64,000 nt of DNA from an uncultured Lachnospiraceae bacterium (GTDB taxonomy: Bacteria > Bacillota > Clostridia > Lachnospirales > Lachnospiraceae). The notes below the pieces were generated by a model that was not told where the DNA came from, did no database searches, and worked only from the letters and a program-made list of their open reading frames with translations. Position 1 is the stretch's first letter. The number at the start of each line of letters is the position of its first letter. Position numbers and translations under genes: made by a program. Location of the stretch: assembly GCA_947629865.1 (NCBI GenBank), contig CANRFJ010000002.1, positions 62,001 to 126,000 on the forward strand. Reading direction: 5' to 3'. Positions 43,738 to 52,732 of this stretch are shown here, piece by piece.

Positions 43738-45090
43738 ATGCAGTTATTGAAACAGAAGACCATCAGATGGATTAGCCTGCTGTGCATCGTGGCGCTGTCC
43801 GCCGCGCAGATGTTCCGGGAGACGCCGGACGCACAGGGCGCCGTGCCGGACGGCAACCTGTCCATAGAACTCAGCTGGGAAAATGAATCTGACCGCGGTT
43901 ATTATGACACAAAGGACGGGATCGTATATAATAGCGACGGCAGCGTCGATTTTACAGCTCTTGGATACTGGAACGGCGGCGGACTGGTCTGGTGGGTAGA
44001 CAGTGAGGACAGGGGAATGGTCAGCTGGGGCGGTTATGACAGGATCGTCTGCTGGCTCACCGTAGACCACATACCGGAGGGCAAAGATGGCGTAGACGTC
44101 ATAGTCAGCGGCGTGAGGGGACAGACAGAAGGTCTGTGGCACGACGAAAACATGCAGCTTTATGGGAAAATCACACAGCCAAACACCCTGTTTGAATTGA
44201 CAATCCGGCTGGACGACCTGATATACAAACTGGACAGGCCGGAGGAGCGGGACGCAGAAATAAACCGCCTCCTCTTTAAGTACAATACATTCGACGACAG
44301 CATAGCAGGGATAGATGCCGAGGACGTTCACTTTACCATTTATTCCATCACCCTGCACAAAACCGGAGGGCCGCCGGTTCCGAAACCCTCGCTTCCGTCC
44401 GCCACGGCGACCGCATCGGCGGTAGTTAAGCCGTCCGCTCCTGCGACGTCGTCTCCCGGCACAGGGAGAATCACACCGTCGCCTGCCGCGACCGCGCCGA
44501 CCGGAGGCTCCGGATTGAAAATGAAAAAATTCCAGATCCAGACCAATGCCAAACGGCAGGCAGTCCTGAAATGGGAGTCTGTCAAGGGCGCCTCCGCTTA
44601 CAGGATATATCGTTCCGGCAAAGCGAAAAAAGGCTATCGGCTTCTCCGTGAGATTCCGGCCACCCGCCATACATACACGGACACTCCACCCAAAATATGG
44701 AAAAAATATTATTATAAGATCGCGGCGGTGCGCAGCGGAGACGGGGGGAACTACGAGGGCAAAAAATCGCAGGCAGTATCTTTCCGCGGCAGGGAAATCC
44801 GCACGCCGACGATTTCTGTCAAAAAGGGAGCGCGGCAGGGAATCCGCTATCTGACGGTGTCGCTGAAAAAATACGAGGGCACATATGTGGACATCTACGT
44901 CGCCACAGGCAGGAAGAAGTACCGGGGACTGAAGCTTGCCTCTCACCATATCCGGAAATACAAGGGGAAATTCAAAATACAGTATGTGGTGAGAAAAACG
45001 GTTATACGCCTGAAAGTCCGAACCTATAAAAAGAGGAAAAAGAAGAAGGTATACAGCGATTTCTCAAAAGAGTTCAAAATCCGGGTGTGA
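43738..45090 (+). CDS. Secreted protein with beta-rich N-terminal domain, Pro/Thr linker and FN3-like repeats
   Basis: A 450-residue exported protein. A signal peptide (IRWISLLCIVALSAAQM) is followed by a beta-rich domain of about 190 residues (LSIELSWENESDRGYY, ALGYWNGGGLVWWVDSED) that resembles a jelly-roll carbohydrate-binding module, though I cannot name the family. A low-complexity Pro/Ala/Thr/Ser linker and an FN3 domain (KRQAVLKWESVKGASAYRIYR) plus a second lysine-rich beta domain complete it. No LPXTG or lipobox is seen, so the basic repeats probably bind the wall by charge. GGAG precedes the ATG. It is the last gene of the kinase operon. Confidence 0.72.
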   Translation: MQLLKQKTIRWISLLCIVALSAAQMFRETPDAQGAVPDGNLSIELSWENESDRGYYDTKDGIVYNSDGSVDFTALGYWNGGGLVWWVDSEDRGMVSWGGYDRIVCWLTVDHIPEGKDGVDVIVSGVRGQTEGLWHDENMQLYGKITQPNTLFELTIRLDDLIYKLDRPEERDAEINRLLFKYNTFDDSIAGIDAEDVHFTIYSITLHKTGGPPVPKPSLPSATATASAVVKPSAPATSSPGTGRITPSPAATAPTGGSGLKMKKFQIQTNAKRQAVLKWESVKGASAYRIYRSGKAKKGYRLLREIPATRHTYTDTPPKIWKKYYYKIAAVRSGDGGNYEGKKSQAVSFRGREIRTPTISVKKGARQGIRYLTVSLKKYEGTYVDIYVATGRKKYRGLKLASHHIRKYKGKFKIQYVVRKTVIRLKVRTYKKRKKKKVYSDFSKEFKIRV

Positions 45091-45318
45091 AATGACGGCA
45101 AAAAAATTTTTTAAAAAAATTTCAAAAGAGAAAAACAGCGGTTTTCCGTTGTTCTTCTTGTGCGAATGTCTCAAAAGAGGCCAAAAGTGAAAAAAACGGA
45201 AAATTTTCTCATACATGTCCGTGATATAATAGCAAACAGGTCGATAAGTGCCGGTTCCCAGGAAAGGGGCGGGAGCGATTTCTGACGACCACACAGAAAG
45301 AAAGAGAGGAAACCAATC

Positions 45319-47121
45319 ATGAATTTATTCAGAAAGAACAAAGCAACCGTATGGCTGCTGATCGCAGCCCTGCTCCTCGGCAGCGGAATCACCGCTCCGG
45401 ACAAGGCGCAGGCGGCGAAGAAATCGAAAACTTCAAAAGAAAAACTGAGCAGTAAGAAGCTGACTCTCAAAAAGGGCCAGACAAAGACCTTAAAAGTCAA
45501 AAACGCCCAAAAGAAGATTAAGTGGAGTATCGTCTCCGGCAAGAAGTATATCAAACTGAAAAGCAAGAAAAAAGCCAGCGTAAAAATAGTGGGTAAAAAA
45601 GCGGGCAAGGCCAAAGTACAGGCCAAAGGCAAGAAGAAACTCATCTGTAAGGTGACGGTGCAGGGAGCAGGAAAGAGTACCGGCGGCAGTAAGACGACGG
45701 TGAGTAAGACGGCTCAGACCGACAAGACTCCAACTACGCAGACACCAACCACGCAGACTCCGACCACGCCTTCCTCCGGCGATATAGATATATCTAAGGC
45801 AGAGTGGGTGACAAATGATGAGGATCTGTTGATTAGCGAGGTCATTTTTGAGGATTCCTCACTTGTATACCAACTGTCATGGAATGATATACTATTGGAG
45901 TTAGGAAATAAAAAGACAGTTAAAGAGGCAGTGCCGGATGTATCAAAATGTAAAATCACAGCCCTTTTATTTGGTGAAAAGGTGTCAAAGGTTGCGATAA
46001 AAGACATCCATTGGAGTGATGAGCCATATTCCAGCGGTTCATTAGACAGTGGATATTACTCGTTTACATTATACGCACAGAAGGGAGATAAGGTTTATAA
46101 AACTTCTGTCAATATACTGGAACGGTATTATGATACTTACGGGACTGAACTTACTGTCACAGGGGTTGAGCAGAATGGCGTTCTGCTCGAAACGGAAATG
46201 ATAGATGACGTTTTTAATCTTTTTAGCCTTAAGGAGGGTAAGGGGCAGAACATAAAGGATGTTATTCCTGATTTGACAAAGACAAAAATCCATTTCTCAT
46301 ATCGTGGTAAAGACTATGAAGCATCACCTGCTGCAGGGCTGGTAGAATGGAGCGAAGTTCAATGTGAAGACAAGAGTTATATATGTTACATATTTGATAT
46401 TAAGGTGATGAGTGGAAGTCAACTGATCTATGCGAATATAAAACTCACGAGTCCCGATAAGTCTTTGGATGGAAAAAATGAAAGCGATGTGGCGGCACTG
46501 CAGAAACTGATTGCCGAGCAGAAAGCGCGTGGGGGATATGTGTCGGAGAATTTGATCAGTGAGGAGTATACGTGGTCTGAGGAGGGAAATTTGACAGGGA
46601 TTGCATGGGGAGAACATAACGAAGAAGGCGCTGGCCTTTCAGGCGAAATTTCATTTGCAGGACTGAAAAATCTGGAAAGGATATATATTGGAAATAGTAA
46701 CTTGACCAGCGTGGACGTAAGTGGCAACCCGGCGTTGAAGTATTTGGATTGTAGTTGGAACGCACTGAGCAGTTTGGACGTAAGCAGTAATCCGGCATTG
46801 GAGTATTTGCATTGCGAAGGTGATCACCTGAGTAGTCTAGACGTAAGCAACAACCCGGCGCTGGAGAGTTTAGATTGTAGTTGGAACGAACTGAGTAGTC
46901 TAGACGTAAGTAAAAATCCGGCGTTGAAGGAGTTGAGGTGCGATGGAACCCAACTGAGCAGTCTGGACGTAAGCAGTAATCCGGCGTTGAAGAAATTGTA
47001 TTGTGATCATACCCAACTGAGCAATCTGGACGTGAGCAAAAATCCGGCTTTGGAATACTTGATGTGTGGTGGAGAGGTTACAGTCACCGGTTGTTCTGAG
47101 GATATAATAGTAAGGTGGTGA
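45319..47121 (+). CDS. Secreted leucine-rich-repeat surface protein
   Basis: A 600-residue exported protein: signal peptide (ATVWLLIAALLLGSG, cut near AQA), a very lysine-rich Ig-like domain (KKLTLKKGQTKTLKVK), a Thr/Pro/Gln linker (TPTTQTPTTQTPTT), a central domain of unknown type (about residues 160-390) and six 21-residue LRRs (LSSLDVSSNPALEYLHCEG pattern) similar to the Cys-type LRRs of InlJ-like adhesins. The chain ends just after the LRRs with no wall anchor visible. LRR proteins of this sort bind host or glycan ligands; that is family knowledge, not shown here. GAGAGGAAACC precedes the ATG and a strong terminator follows. Confidence 0.8.
   Translation: MNLFRKNKATVWLLIAALLLGSGITAPDKAQAAKKSKTSKEKLSSKKLTLKKGQTKTLKVKNAQKKIKWSIVSGKKYIKLKSKKKASVKIVGKKAGKAKVQAKGKKKLICKVTVQGAGKSTGGSKTTVSKTAQTDKTPTTQTPTTQTPTTPSSGDIDISKAEWVTNDEDLLISEVIFEDSSLVYQLSWNDILLELGNKKTVKEAVPDVSKCKITALLFGEKVSKVAIKDIHWSDEPYSSGSLDSGYYSFTLYAQKGDKVYKTSVNILERYYDTYGTELTVTGVEQNGVLLETEMIDDVFNLFSLKEGKGQNIKDVIPDLTKTKIHFSYRGKDYEASPAAGLVEWSEVQCEDKSYICYIFDIKVMSGSQLIYANIKLTSPDKSLDGKNESDVAALQKLIAEQKARGGYVSENLISEEYTWSEEGNLTGIAWGEHNEEGAGLSGEISFAGLKNLERIYIGNSNLTSVDVSGNPALKYLDCSWNALSSLDVSSNPALEYLHCEGDHLSSLDVSNNPALESLDCSWNELSSLDVSKNPALKELRCDGTQLSSLDVSSNPALKKLYCDHTQLSNLDVSKNPALEYLMCGGEVTVTGCSEDIIVRW
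46690..47085 (+). repeat. 63-bp tandem repeats encoding the LRRs
   Basis: Six units with a period of exactly 63 bp (21 codons), each carrying a version of TGGACGTAAGC. The DNA of the units is similar enough to allow unit gain or loss by recombination. Confidence 0.8.
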
Positions 47122-47189
47122 AACTACCCAATCCACCGCAGGATATTATAAATCACCAGAACTAACATAAATCAGGATATTAACTGTGC

Positions 47190-47226
47190 AAAGGGCGGAA
47201 CCATAAAAATTGGTTCCGCCCTTTTG
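47190..47226 (+). terminator. Intrinsic terminator after the LRR gene
   Basis: AAGGGCGGAACCA pairs with TGGTTCCGCCCTT (13 bp) across a seven-base AT loop, followed by a short T run. It ends the surface-protein region. Confidence 0.75.
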
Positions 47227-47294
47227 CGGCTGTCGATAGGTCTAGCGTACAAAATAATTTTTTGCTCTGCATTGCATTTTTTGTCGAAAACGCA

Positions 47295-47322
47295 AAGTTT
47301 TTGCACTGAAATGCAAAAACTT
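47295..47322. promoter_or_regulatory. Perfect inverted repeat before the DUF4143 ATPase gene
   Basis: AAGTTTTTGCA and TGCAAAAACTT form a perfect 11-bp inverted repeat around six bases. It abuts a promoter-like TTGATT-17-TATTTT (47321-47349), so it could be an operator; it is followed by GATTTTTT, so a weak terminator is the alternative. Confidence 0.5.
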
Positions 47323-47372
47323 GATTTTTTAATCTGTTTGTGCTATTTTATGATTGGAAGGAGCGATGCGCT

Positions 47373-48692
47373 ATGATAGAATTGCACAAATTAAAAAAAA
47401 GGGATCATTATCTCAATAAACTAATCGGCTTTCAGGATACGGAACCTGTAAAGGTCGTCACCGGCATAAGGCGCTGTGGAAAATCAAGTCTTTTGAAACT
47501 AATGGTCGCTCATTTGACTGAGACAGGCATCCGGCCGGAGCAGATTGTTGAGATGAACTTTGAATCGTATGATTTTCGTAAAATGAATGATGACGACGTC
47601 TATGCTTATGTAAAAAAGCGAACGATGCCGGGAAAGCGAATGTATTTATTTTTCGATGAGATCCAGAGGATTAACGCCTGGGAGGACGCAATAAACGCTT
47701 TGCGTGTGGATTTGGACTGCGATATCTATGTGACTGGTTCCAATGCTTACCTGCTTTCCTCCGAATATTCCACTTATCTTTCCGGCAGATGTGTGGAAAT
47801 CAAAATGCTGCCGCTTTCTTTCAGTGAGTTTCTTTATTTTCATGATTTTGAGGTTAGGGAAGTTAAGAGCGCTCTCGGCGGCCTCCGTAAACAGGTGTTT
47901 GATAAAAACGGCGGACACTATGAGCTGCGGGAGGTATTTGAGGCGTTTATGCGTTTTGGCGGGATGCCGGGTATTGCCGATATTGGTCTTGACCAGGAAA
48001 AGGCGCTTTCTCTCCTTGACGGCATCTACTCCACCGTTGTTATCCGTGACATTTTGGAACGGGAAAAACGCCGGGGACAGAAGCGGATTACCGATCCGAT
48101 CCTGCTTCGCAAAATCATCATGTTCCTCGCAGACAACATTGGTTCTAATGTTTCTATTGCATCCATAGGAAATACCTTAGTGAATGAAGGTCTTCTTGAG
48201 GACGATAAACGGAAAGGCGCTCCGAGCGCACACACTGTTCAGGAATATGTCAACGCGCTGCTTGAAAGTTACTTTTTCTATGAGATTAAGCGGTTTGATA
48301 TAAAAGGGAAAGAGTATCTCCGCACGCTGGGCAAGTACTATATTGTTGACATAGCATTGAGAAATTATCTGCTGGGCTTTCGAAATCGCGACAGCGGTCA
48401 CAGCATTGAAAATATCGTTTATTTTGAGCTGTTGCGCAGGGGGTACGACGTTGCAATCGGTAAGATTGATAACATGGAGGTGGACTTTATTGCAACCAAC
48501 GCGGATGAGAGGAAATATATTCAGGTGACAGAATCCATGAACAGCGAGGAGGCAAGAAAGCGTGAACTGGCTCCTCTGCAAAGGATACGCGACAACTATG
48601 AAAAAATCGTGTTATCGCTTGAACCGGGACTGGATAACTCATACGAGGGCATCAAGTCTGAGAACCTGATTGAGTGGCTTCTCGCAGACTGA
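47373..48692 (+). CDS. AAA ATPase with DUF4143 domain
   Basis: A 439-residue protein of the AAA_14/DUF4143 family. Walker A is GIRRCGKSSLLK, Walker B MYLFFDEIQRI, sensor-type TGSNAYLLSSEYSTYLSGR, then a C-terminal domain ending in a nuclease-like beta-strand core (VDFIATNADERKYIQVTESM) typical of DUF4143. The family is widespread, often solitary and of unsettled function. GGAAGGAG lies nine bases before the ATG. The gene is flanked by terminators on both sides and its codon use looks more AT-rich than its neighbours, so recent acquisition is possible. No partner gene is present. Confidence 0.85.
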   Translation: MIELHKLKKRDHYLNKLIGFQDTEPVKVVTGIRRCGKSSLLKLMVAHLTETGIRPEQIVEMNFESYDFRKMNDDDVYAYVKKRTMPGKRMYLFFDEIQRINAWEDAINALRVDLDCDIYVTGSNAYLLSSEYSTYLSGRCVEIKMLPLSFSEFLYFHDFEVREVKSALGGLRKQVFDKNGGHYELREVFEAFMRFGGMPGIADIGLDQEKALSLLDGIYSTVVIRDILEREKRRGQKRITDPILLRKIIMFLADNIGSNVSIASIGNTLVNEGLLEDDKRKGAPSAHTVQEYVNALLESYFFYEIKRFDIKGKEYLRTLGKYYIVDIALRNYLLGFRNRDSGHSIENIVYFELLRRGYDVAIGKIDNMEVDFIATNADERKYIQVTESMNSEEARKRELAPLQRIRDNYEKIVLSLEPGLDNSYEGIKSENLIEWLLAD

Positions 48693-48719
48693 GCGATGCT
48701 ATGCCTGCCGTTTCGCATA

Positions 48720-48777
48720 AAGAAGAAAAATCCCCGGATAAACGCAGCCGTTCGTCAGCCGCCATTTATCCGGGGAT
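48720..48777 (-). terminator. Intrinsic terminator of the esterase gene
   Basis: On the minus strand a 13-bp perfect stem (48765-48777 with 48730-48742) is followed by TTTTTCTTCT. It lies just past the esterase stop and also faces the DUF4143 gene end. Confidence 0.75.
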
Positions 48778-48800
48778 GATTAAAATCGGACGCTGTTATG

Positions 48801-50405
48801 TTATCTGAAAGCGTGTTTCATAAATGCGTACAGTGCGCGGTCCCAGCATCCGTCATCGTGTCCGGTGCCCGCCACTTCAAAGAACATACTGTTCATGCCA
48901 AGCGCGTCGCAGTTATTTACAAATCTTCTTGCGCTGTCGTCCATCATGCGGTCGCGTTCGCCGGTGATAAAGAAGCAGAGTTTGATCTCCTCATTGATCC
49001 GCTCCGCAGTTTCTTCTGTCGTCACGATTGTCTGGTTGACGGAGGCGAAGGGGCCTGCGGAGAAAAAGCCCATGTAGTGGAACAGATCGGGGTGTTTCAG
49101 GCCGAGCTCGATTGCTTCGCCGCAGCCCATGGACAGGCCGCACACGCCGGTGTGGTCGGCTCCCTTTTCGATTGGATAATTCTCCTGCATATACGGCAGC
49201 AGGTCGTAGATTACCTCGTATTCAAACAAGTAGCAATTGCTCCATGAATTCTGTATCGTCGGATCCGGAACCGTGTGCGGATACGTCTTGTTCTTATCGT
49301 ACTTTATGTCGCCGTTCGGGAATACGACGATGACATCCGGCATTTTGGGGGAGACGTACAGTGTATCCAGAATATACTGTGCATGACAGCCGCCCTGTCC
49401 CAGCGGGCGTCCCAGTGTCCAGAAGTTCTCGTCCTGTCCGCCGCCGTGCAGACAGAATAATACGTTGTATTTTTTGCTTTCGGGATCATAATTCGGCGGG
49501 AAGTAGATTTTGGCATGGCCTTCCCCGCTCTCGCGGTATTGCGAGGGGTAATAAAAGTCCTTTACCTCGCCGTGTGCGATGTCCTCTTTGTATATATTAA
49601 ATCCGTCCGGCGCGATGAAGTAATCCGTCACGCACAATTTGTAGGTCTCTTTCTTTGTCTCGTCGGTCTTTGATGTGAGCACGAGCAGACATTTGCCGAT
49701 GTGATTGGTCGTTACCACGCCGTTCGCATCGACGGACGCCACATATTCGTTTGTCGTGGTGACGGTATAATCGTCGATAACGCCCTCTGCCGGTGTTACC
49801 TTTGTCTTTGTGTCCAGCTTATCGCCCAGCTCCAGTTCGTAATCCGCCTTATATGCAATCGTGACCGGAGTCGGCGTCGGAGTCGACGGTTTTTTTGATG
49901 GCCGGGGCGAATTGGTCGGCGTCGGTGATGGGGTGGGGCTGCCTGTCGGAGCCGCCGGTGTGGCGCTGGCGTTTGAAGATGGTGAGGCAGACGGCGTCTT
50001 CTGCGAGGTGGTATCCGGCGTCTTTTGTGTGTTTGCCTTTACGGTTACTTTGCAGGTCGCTTTCTTCCGGAGCCCCTTGTATCTGGCTGTCACGGTGATT
50101 GTTGCCTTTCCGGCCTTCCGGGCCTTGATCTTTCCCTTTTTGTTTACCGATACGGTTCCGGGACGGGAGGATTTCCACGAGAGCCGGGCCTTCGCCGGGT
50201 TCTTTTTCACTTTCAGTTTGTACGTCTTTCCTTTCTTCAATGATAGTTTCTTTTTGTTCAGTTTTACCTTTACGTTTGCTTTTTTTGCCGCGGATACCGT
50301 CTGCGTGTCATTCAGTGCGTACCCCTGCAGCGCGCCGACAAACAGAGCTGCCGTCAGCAGCTTTGCCAGCGTTTTCCTGGTTTTTGAAAATGTCCGTTTG
50401 TTCAT
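48801..50405 (-). CDS. Secreted CE1-like esterase with BIG2 domain
   Basis: A 534-residue exported enzyme. Signal peptide (KLLTAALFVGALQGYA), a lysine-rich BIG2 domain (VKLNKKKLSLKKGKTYKLKVKK, GTVSVNKKGKIKARKAGKA), a long Pro/Ser/Thr linker, a second Ig-like domain and a C-terminal esterase domain of the feruloyl/acetyl-xylan esterase type. The triad is readable: Ser in GLSMGCGE (about residue 424), Asp in TGERDRMMDD and His in GTGHDDGCWD; the oxyanion region is LFCLHGGGQDE. It likely removes acyl groups from plant polysaccharides outside the cell. ATG at 50405 follows GGAAGG; a longer frame to 50465 lacks support. Confidence 0.87.
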   Translation of the reverse strand: MNKRTFSKTRKTLAKLLTAALFVGALQGYALNDTQTVSAAKKANVKVKLNKKKLSLKKGKTYKLKVKKNPAKARLSWKSSRPGTVSVNKKGKIKARKAGKATITVTARYKGLRKKATCKVTVKANTQKTPDTTSQKTPSASPSSNASATPAAPTGSPTPSPTPTNSPRPSKKPSTPTPTPVTIAYKADYELELGDKLDTKTKVTPAEGVIDDYTVTTTNEYVASVDANGVVTTNHIGKCLLVLTSKTDETKKETYKLCVTDYFIAPDGFNIYKEDIAHGEVKDFYYPSQYRESGEGHAKIYFPPNYDPESKKYNVLFCLHGGGQDENFWTLGRPLGQGGCHAQYILDTLYVSPKMPDVIVVFPNGDIKYDKNKTYPHTVPDPTIQNSWSNCYLFEYEVIYDLLPYMQENYPIEKGADHTGVCGLSMGCGEAIELGLKHPDLFHYMGFFSAGPFASVNQTIVTTEETAERINEEIKLCFFITGERDRMMDDSARRFVNNCDALGMNSMFFEVAGTGHDDGCWDRALYAFMKHAFR

Positions 50406-50619
50406 AGTCCTTCCCCTTTCATTTATCTTACGAATATCCGTAAAAAAGTTTTTGCAGTCCGGCATTGCCGGCCTGATTTTATGCTAACATATTTTTTATA
50501 TAACTTCAATGTGTTTTCGGTAGGAATGACTGTTAAAATAATCGATAATGTGGTATAGTAGAACAAAGGCTTTGAGCCGATATATTTAGTAAAGTGGACG
50601 GAAAGAGAGGAATTATCAG

Positions 50620-52002
50620 ATGAGTGAAAAAGAAATCCCCTACAAGATCTACCTGGAGGAGAGCGAGATGCCGAAGCAGTGGTACAATCTGCGGGCGGAT
50701 ATGAAGAATAAGCCCGCGCCGCTTCTGAATCCGGGGACGGGACAGCCGATGACGCTGGAGGAGTTGAGCGGTGTGTTTTGCGAGGAGCTGGCGAAGCAGG
50801 AACTGGATATGACGACGCCGTATATTGACATTCCGGACGAAATCCGGCAGTTCTATAAGATGTACCGGCCGGCGCCGTTGGTGCGCGCCTACTATCTGGA
50901 GCGTTATCTGGACACACCGGCTAAGATTTATTATAAATTCGAGGGAAATAATACGTCAGGAAGCCATAAGCTGAATTCGGCGATTGCCCAGGCCTATTAT
51001 GCCAAGAAGCAGGGGCTGAAGGGCGTCACGACGGAGACGGGAGCCGGGCAGTGGGGCACGGCGCTCTCTATGGCCTGTGCGTTCCTTGATCTGGACTGCC
51101 AGGTATATATGGTAAAGGTCTCCTATGAGCAGAAGCCGTTCCGCCGCGAGGTGATGCGTACCTATGGCGCGACAGTTACTCCGTCTCCCTCGGAGAAGAC
51201 GGAGGTGGGACGGAAGATACGCGCAGAGTTTCCGGATACCAACGGGAGTCTTGGCTGTGCGATTTCCGAGGCGGTAGAGGCTGCCGTGAGCCAGGACGGA
51301 TACCGCTATGTGCTTGGCTCTGTGTTGTCGCAGGTACTTCTCCACCAGTCTGTGATTGGCCTGGAGAGCAAACTTGCGCTGGATAAATACGGCGAGAAGG
51401 CGGATATCATCATCGGCTGTGCCGGAGGCGGCTCCAATCTGGGAGGACTGATTGCGCCATTTATGGGCGAGAAACTGAGGGGTGAGGCGGATTACCGCAT
51501 TGTTGCCGTGGAACCGGCCTCCTGTCCGAGCTTCACGAGAGGAACGTATGCCTATGACTTCTGCGACACGGGAGCCATCTGCCCGCTGGCTAAGATGTAT
51601 ACGCTGGGCAGCAGCTTTATGCCCGCGCCAAACCACGCCGGAGGCCTCCGCTACCACGGTATGAGTTCGGTGCTGTCCCAGCTCTATGACGACGGGCTGA
51701 TGGAGGCAGTGAGCGTGAAGCAGACGGAGGTGTTTAAGGCGGCGGAGGAATTTGCCAGAGTGGAGGGAATCCTCCCGGCGCCGGAGAGCAGCCATGCAAT
51801 CAAGGCGGCCATGGACGAGGCGGTGCGCTGCCGCGAGACAGGTGAGGCGAAGACGATTTTGTTCGGACTCACGGGAACCGGATACTTTGATATGTATGCA
51901 TATGAGAGTTATCACGACGGGAAAATGGAGGATTATACGCTGACGGACGAGGAGATACAGGCGAGCATTGCGAGACTTCCCAAAGTGCCCGGAGGCAGAT
52001 AA
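50620..52002 (+). CDS. TrpB2-type tryptophan synthase beta-like PLP enzyme
   Basis: A 460-residue PLP enzyme of the TrpB2 (long) subfamily. The PLP lysine is in GSHKLNSAIAQAYYAKKQG, the phosphate-binding glycine loop in GCAGGGSNLGGL, and the N-terminal extension (YKIYLEESEMPKQWYNLRADM) is diagnostic for TrpB2. Relatives condense indole with serine. No trpA or other trp gene lies nearby, so it may salvage free indole or act on another substrate. GAGAGGAA lies before the ATG. The next gene starts 26 bp downstream. Confidence 0.9.
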   Translation: MSEKEIPYKIYLEESEMPKQWYNLRADMKNKPAPLLNPGTGQPMTLEELSGVFCEELAKQELDMTTPYIDIPDEIRQFYKMYRPAPLVRAYYLERYLDTPAKIYYKFEGNNTSGSHKLNSAIAQAYYAKKQGLKGVTTETGAGQWGTALSMACAFLDLDCQVYMVKVSYEQKPFRREVMRTYGATVTPSPSEKTEVGRKIRAEFPDTNGSLGCAISEAVEAAVSQDGYRYVLGSVLSQVLLHQSVIGLESKLALDKYGEKADIIIGCAGGGSNLGGLIAPFMGEKLRGEADYRIVAVEPASCPSFTRGTYAYDFCDTGAICPLAKMYTLGSSFMPAPNHAGGLRYHGMSSVLSQLYDDGLMEAVSVKQTEVFKAAEEFARVEGILPAPESSHAIKAAMDEAVRCRETGEAKTILFGLTGTGYFDMYAYESYHDGKMEDYTLTDEEIQASIARLPKVPGGR

Positions 52003-52028
52003 CGGATAGCAGGGAAAGGAGGAGCGCT

Positions 52029-52592
52029 ATGAAGATAGAAGGTGTTGGGCCGGAAAGCGCCGGGGCTGTGGGCAGTGGCCGCGCTGGCGTCGTCGGGAAT
52101 GTGGTGTCTGCCACAGTACAGCAGATAACCGGCGCAGAAAAAGAGCAGGACGATGCGAAGCAGAAAGAGGAAAAGGAGGGCGTCACAGTCCAGATCTCGG
52201 AGCAGTTGAAGGAGATGTACCAGAAGCAGCTGGAGGCCGCGAAGGAGAACGCCAAGGCGGCGGGCGAGGGATTTGATGAGATGGCGAAGGCGCTGGAGAT
52301 TGCCCGGAGAATCGCAAAGGGCGACAGGGTGCCGCCCCTTGACGAAAAAAAACTGATGGAGTTTAGTTCGGAACTCTATCAGATGGCTAAGGCGGCCGCG
52401 GCCATTCATGCCAATGAGAAGCACAAGAATCACAAGTCTCTGTATGAGGACGAGGAGTCCGACTCTGAGCAGAAAATCCGCGAGCTGAGGAGAGAGGGCG
52501 GGGCGTCCACTTCCTCCTCCGCCCAGGAATCCGCCGCTGCTGCAGAGACGGCTGCTCCGGCAGGGGAAGCTCCGGACAGTGCGCAGGAATAG
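52029..52592 (+). CDS. Hypothetical charged helical protein
   Basis: A 187-residue protein with no recognised domain. The N-terminus is Gly/Ala/Val rich (GVGPESAGAVGSGRAGVVG), the middle is highly charged and helical, probably coiled coil (ISEQLKEMYQKQLEAAKENAKAA; LMEFSSELYQMAKAAAAIHA), and the C-terminus is Ala/Ser/Glu low complexity. No signal peptide or membrane helix. AAAGGAGGAG precedes the ATG. It may be in one transcript with trpB2, but nothing suggests a shared function. The Gly-rich start is loosely like that of the SprA-related protein at 30.1-30.6 kb. Confidence 0.65.
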   Translation: MKIEGVGPESAGAVGSGRAGVVGNVVSATVQQITGAEKEQDDAKQKEEKEGVTVQISEQLKEMYQKQLEAAKENAKAAGEGFDEMAKALEIARRIAKGDRVPPLDEKKLMEFSSELYQMAKAAAAIHANEKHKNHKSLYEDEESDSEQKIRELRREGGASTSSSAQESAAAAETAAPAGEAPDSAQE

Positions 52593-52617
52593 TTGCGGAT
52601 TTCATATCAGAAATTGC

Positions 52618-52646
52618 TTGACAAAAATATAACTCAGGACTAAAAT
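52618..52646 (+). promoter_or_regulatory. Promoter for the ArsB/NhaD transporter and BspA-like genes
   Basis: TTGACA and TAAAAT are separated by 17 bases. It lies about 87 bases before the transporter ATG. Confidence 0.65.
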
Positions 52647-52732
52647 CGACTGTGTGCAATAAATATCCCTACTTATTTATAGAGGATAACATAACTTTTT
52701 GCATCAATTACATACACAGGAGGTACATAGGT

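Noticed and set aside
46690-47085. CRISPR-like regular repeats
   Set aside because: The 63-bp period is a multiple of three, in frame, and encodes leucine-rich repeats with no unique spacers.
49861-50487. 208-codon plus-strand frame opposite the esterase linker
   Set aside because: It is the reverse of the Pro/Ser/Thr linker and lysine-rich domain; Gly/Val/Phe-rich composition is an artefact of that.
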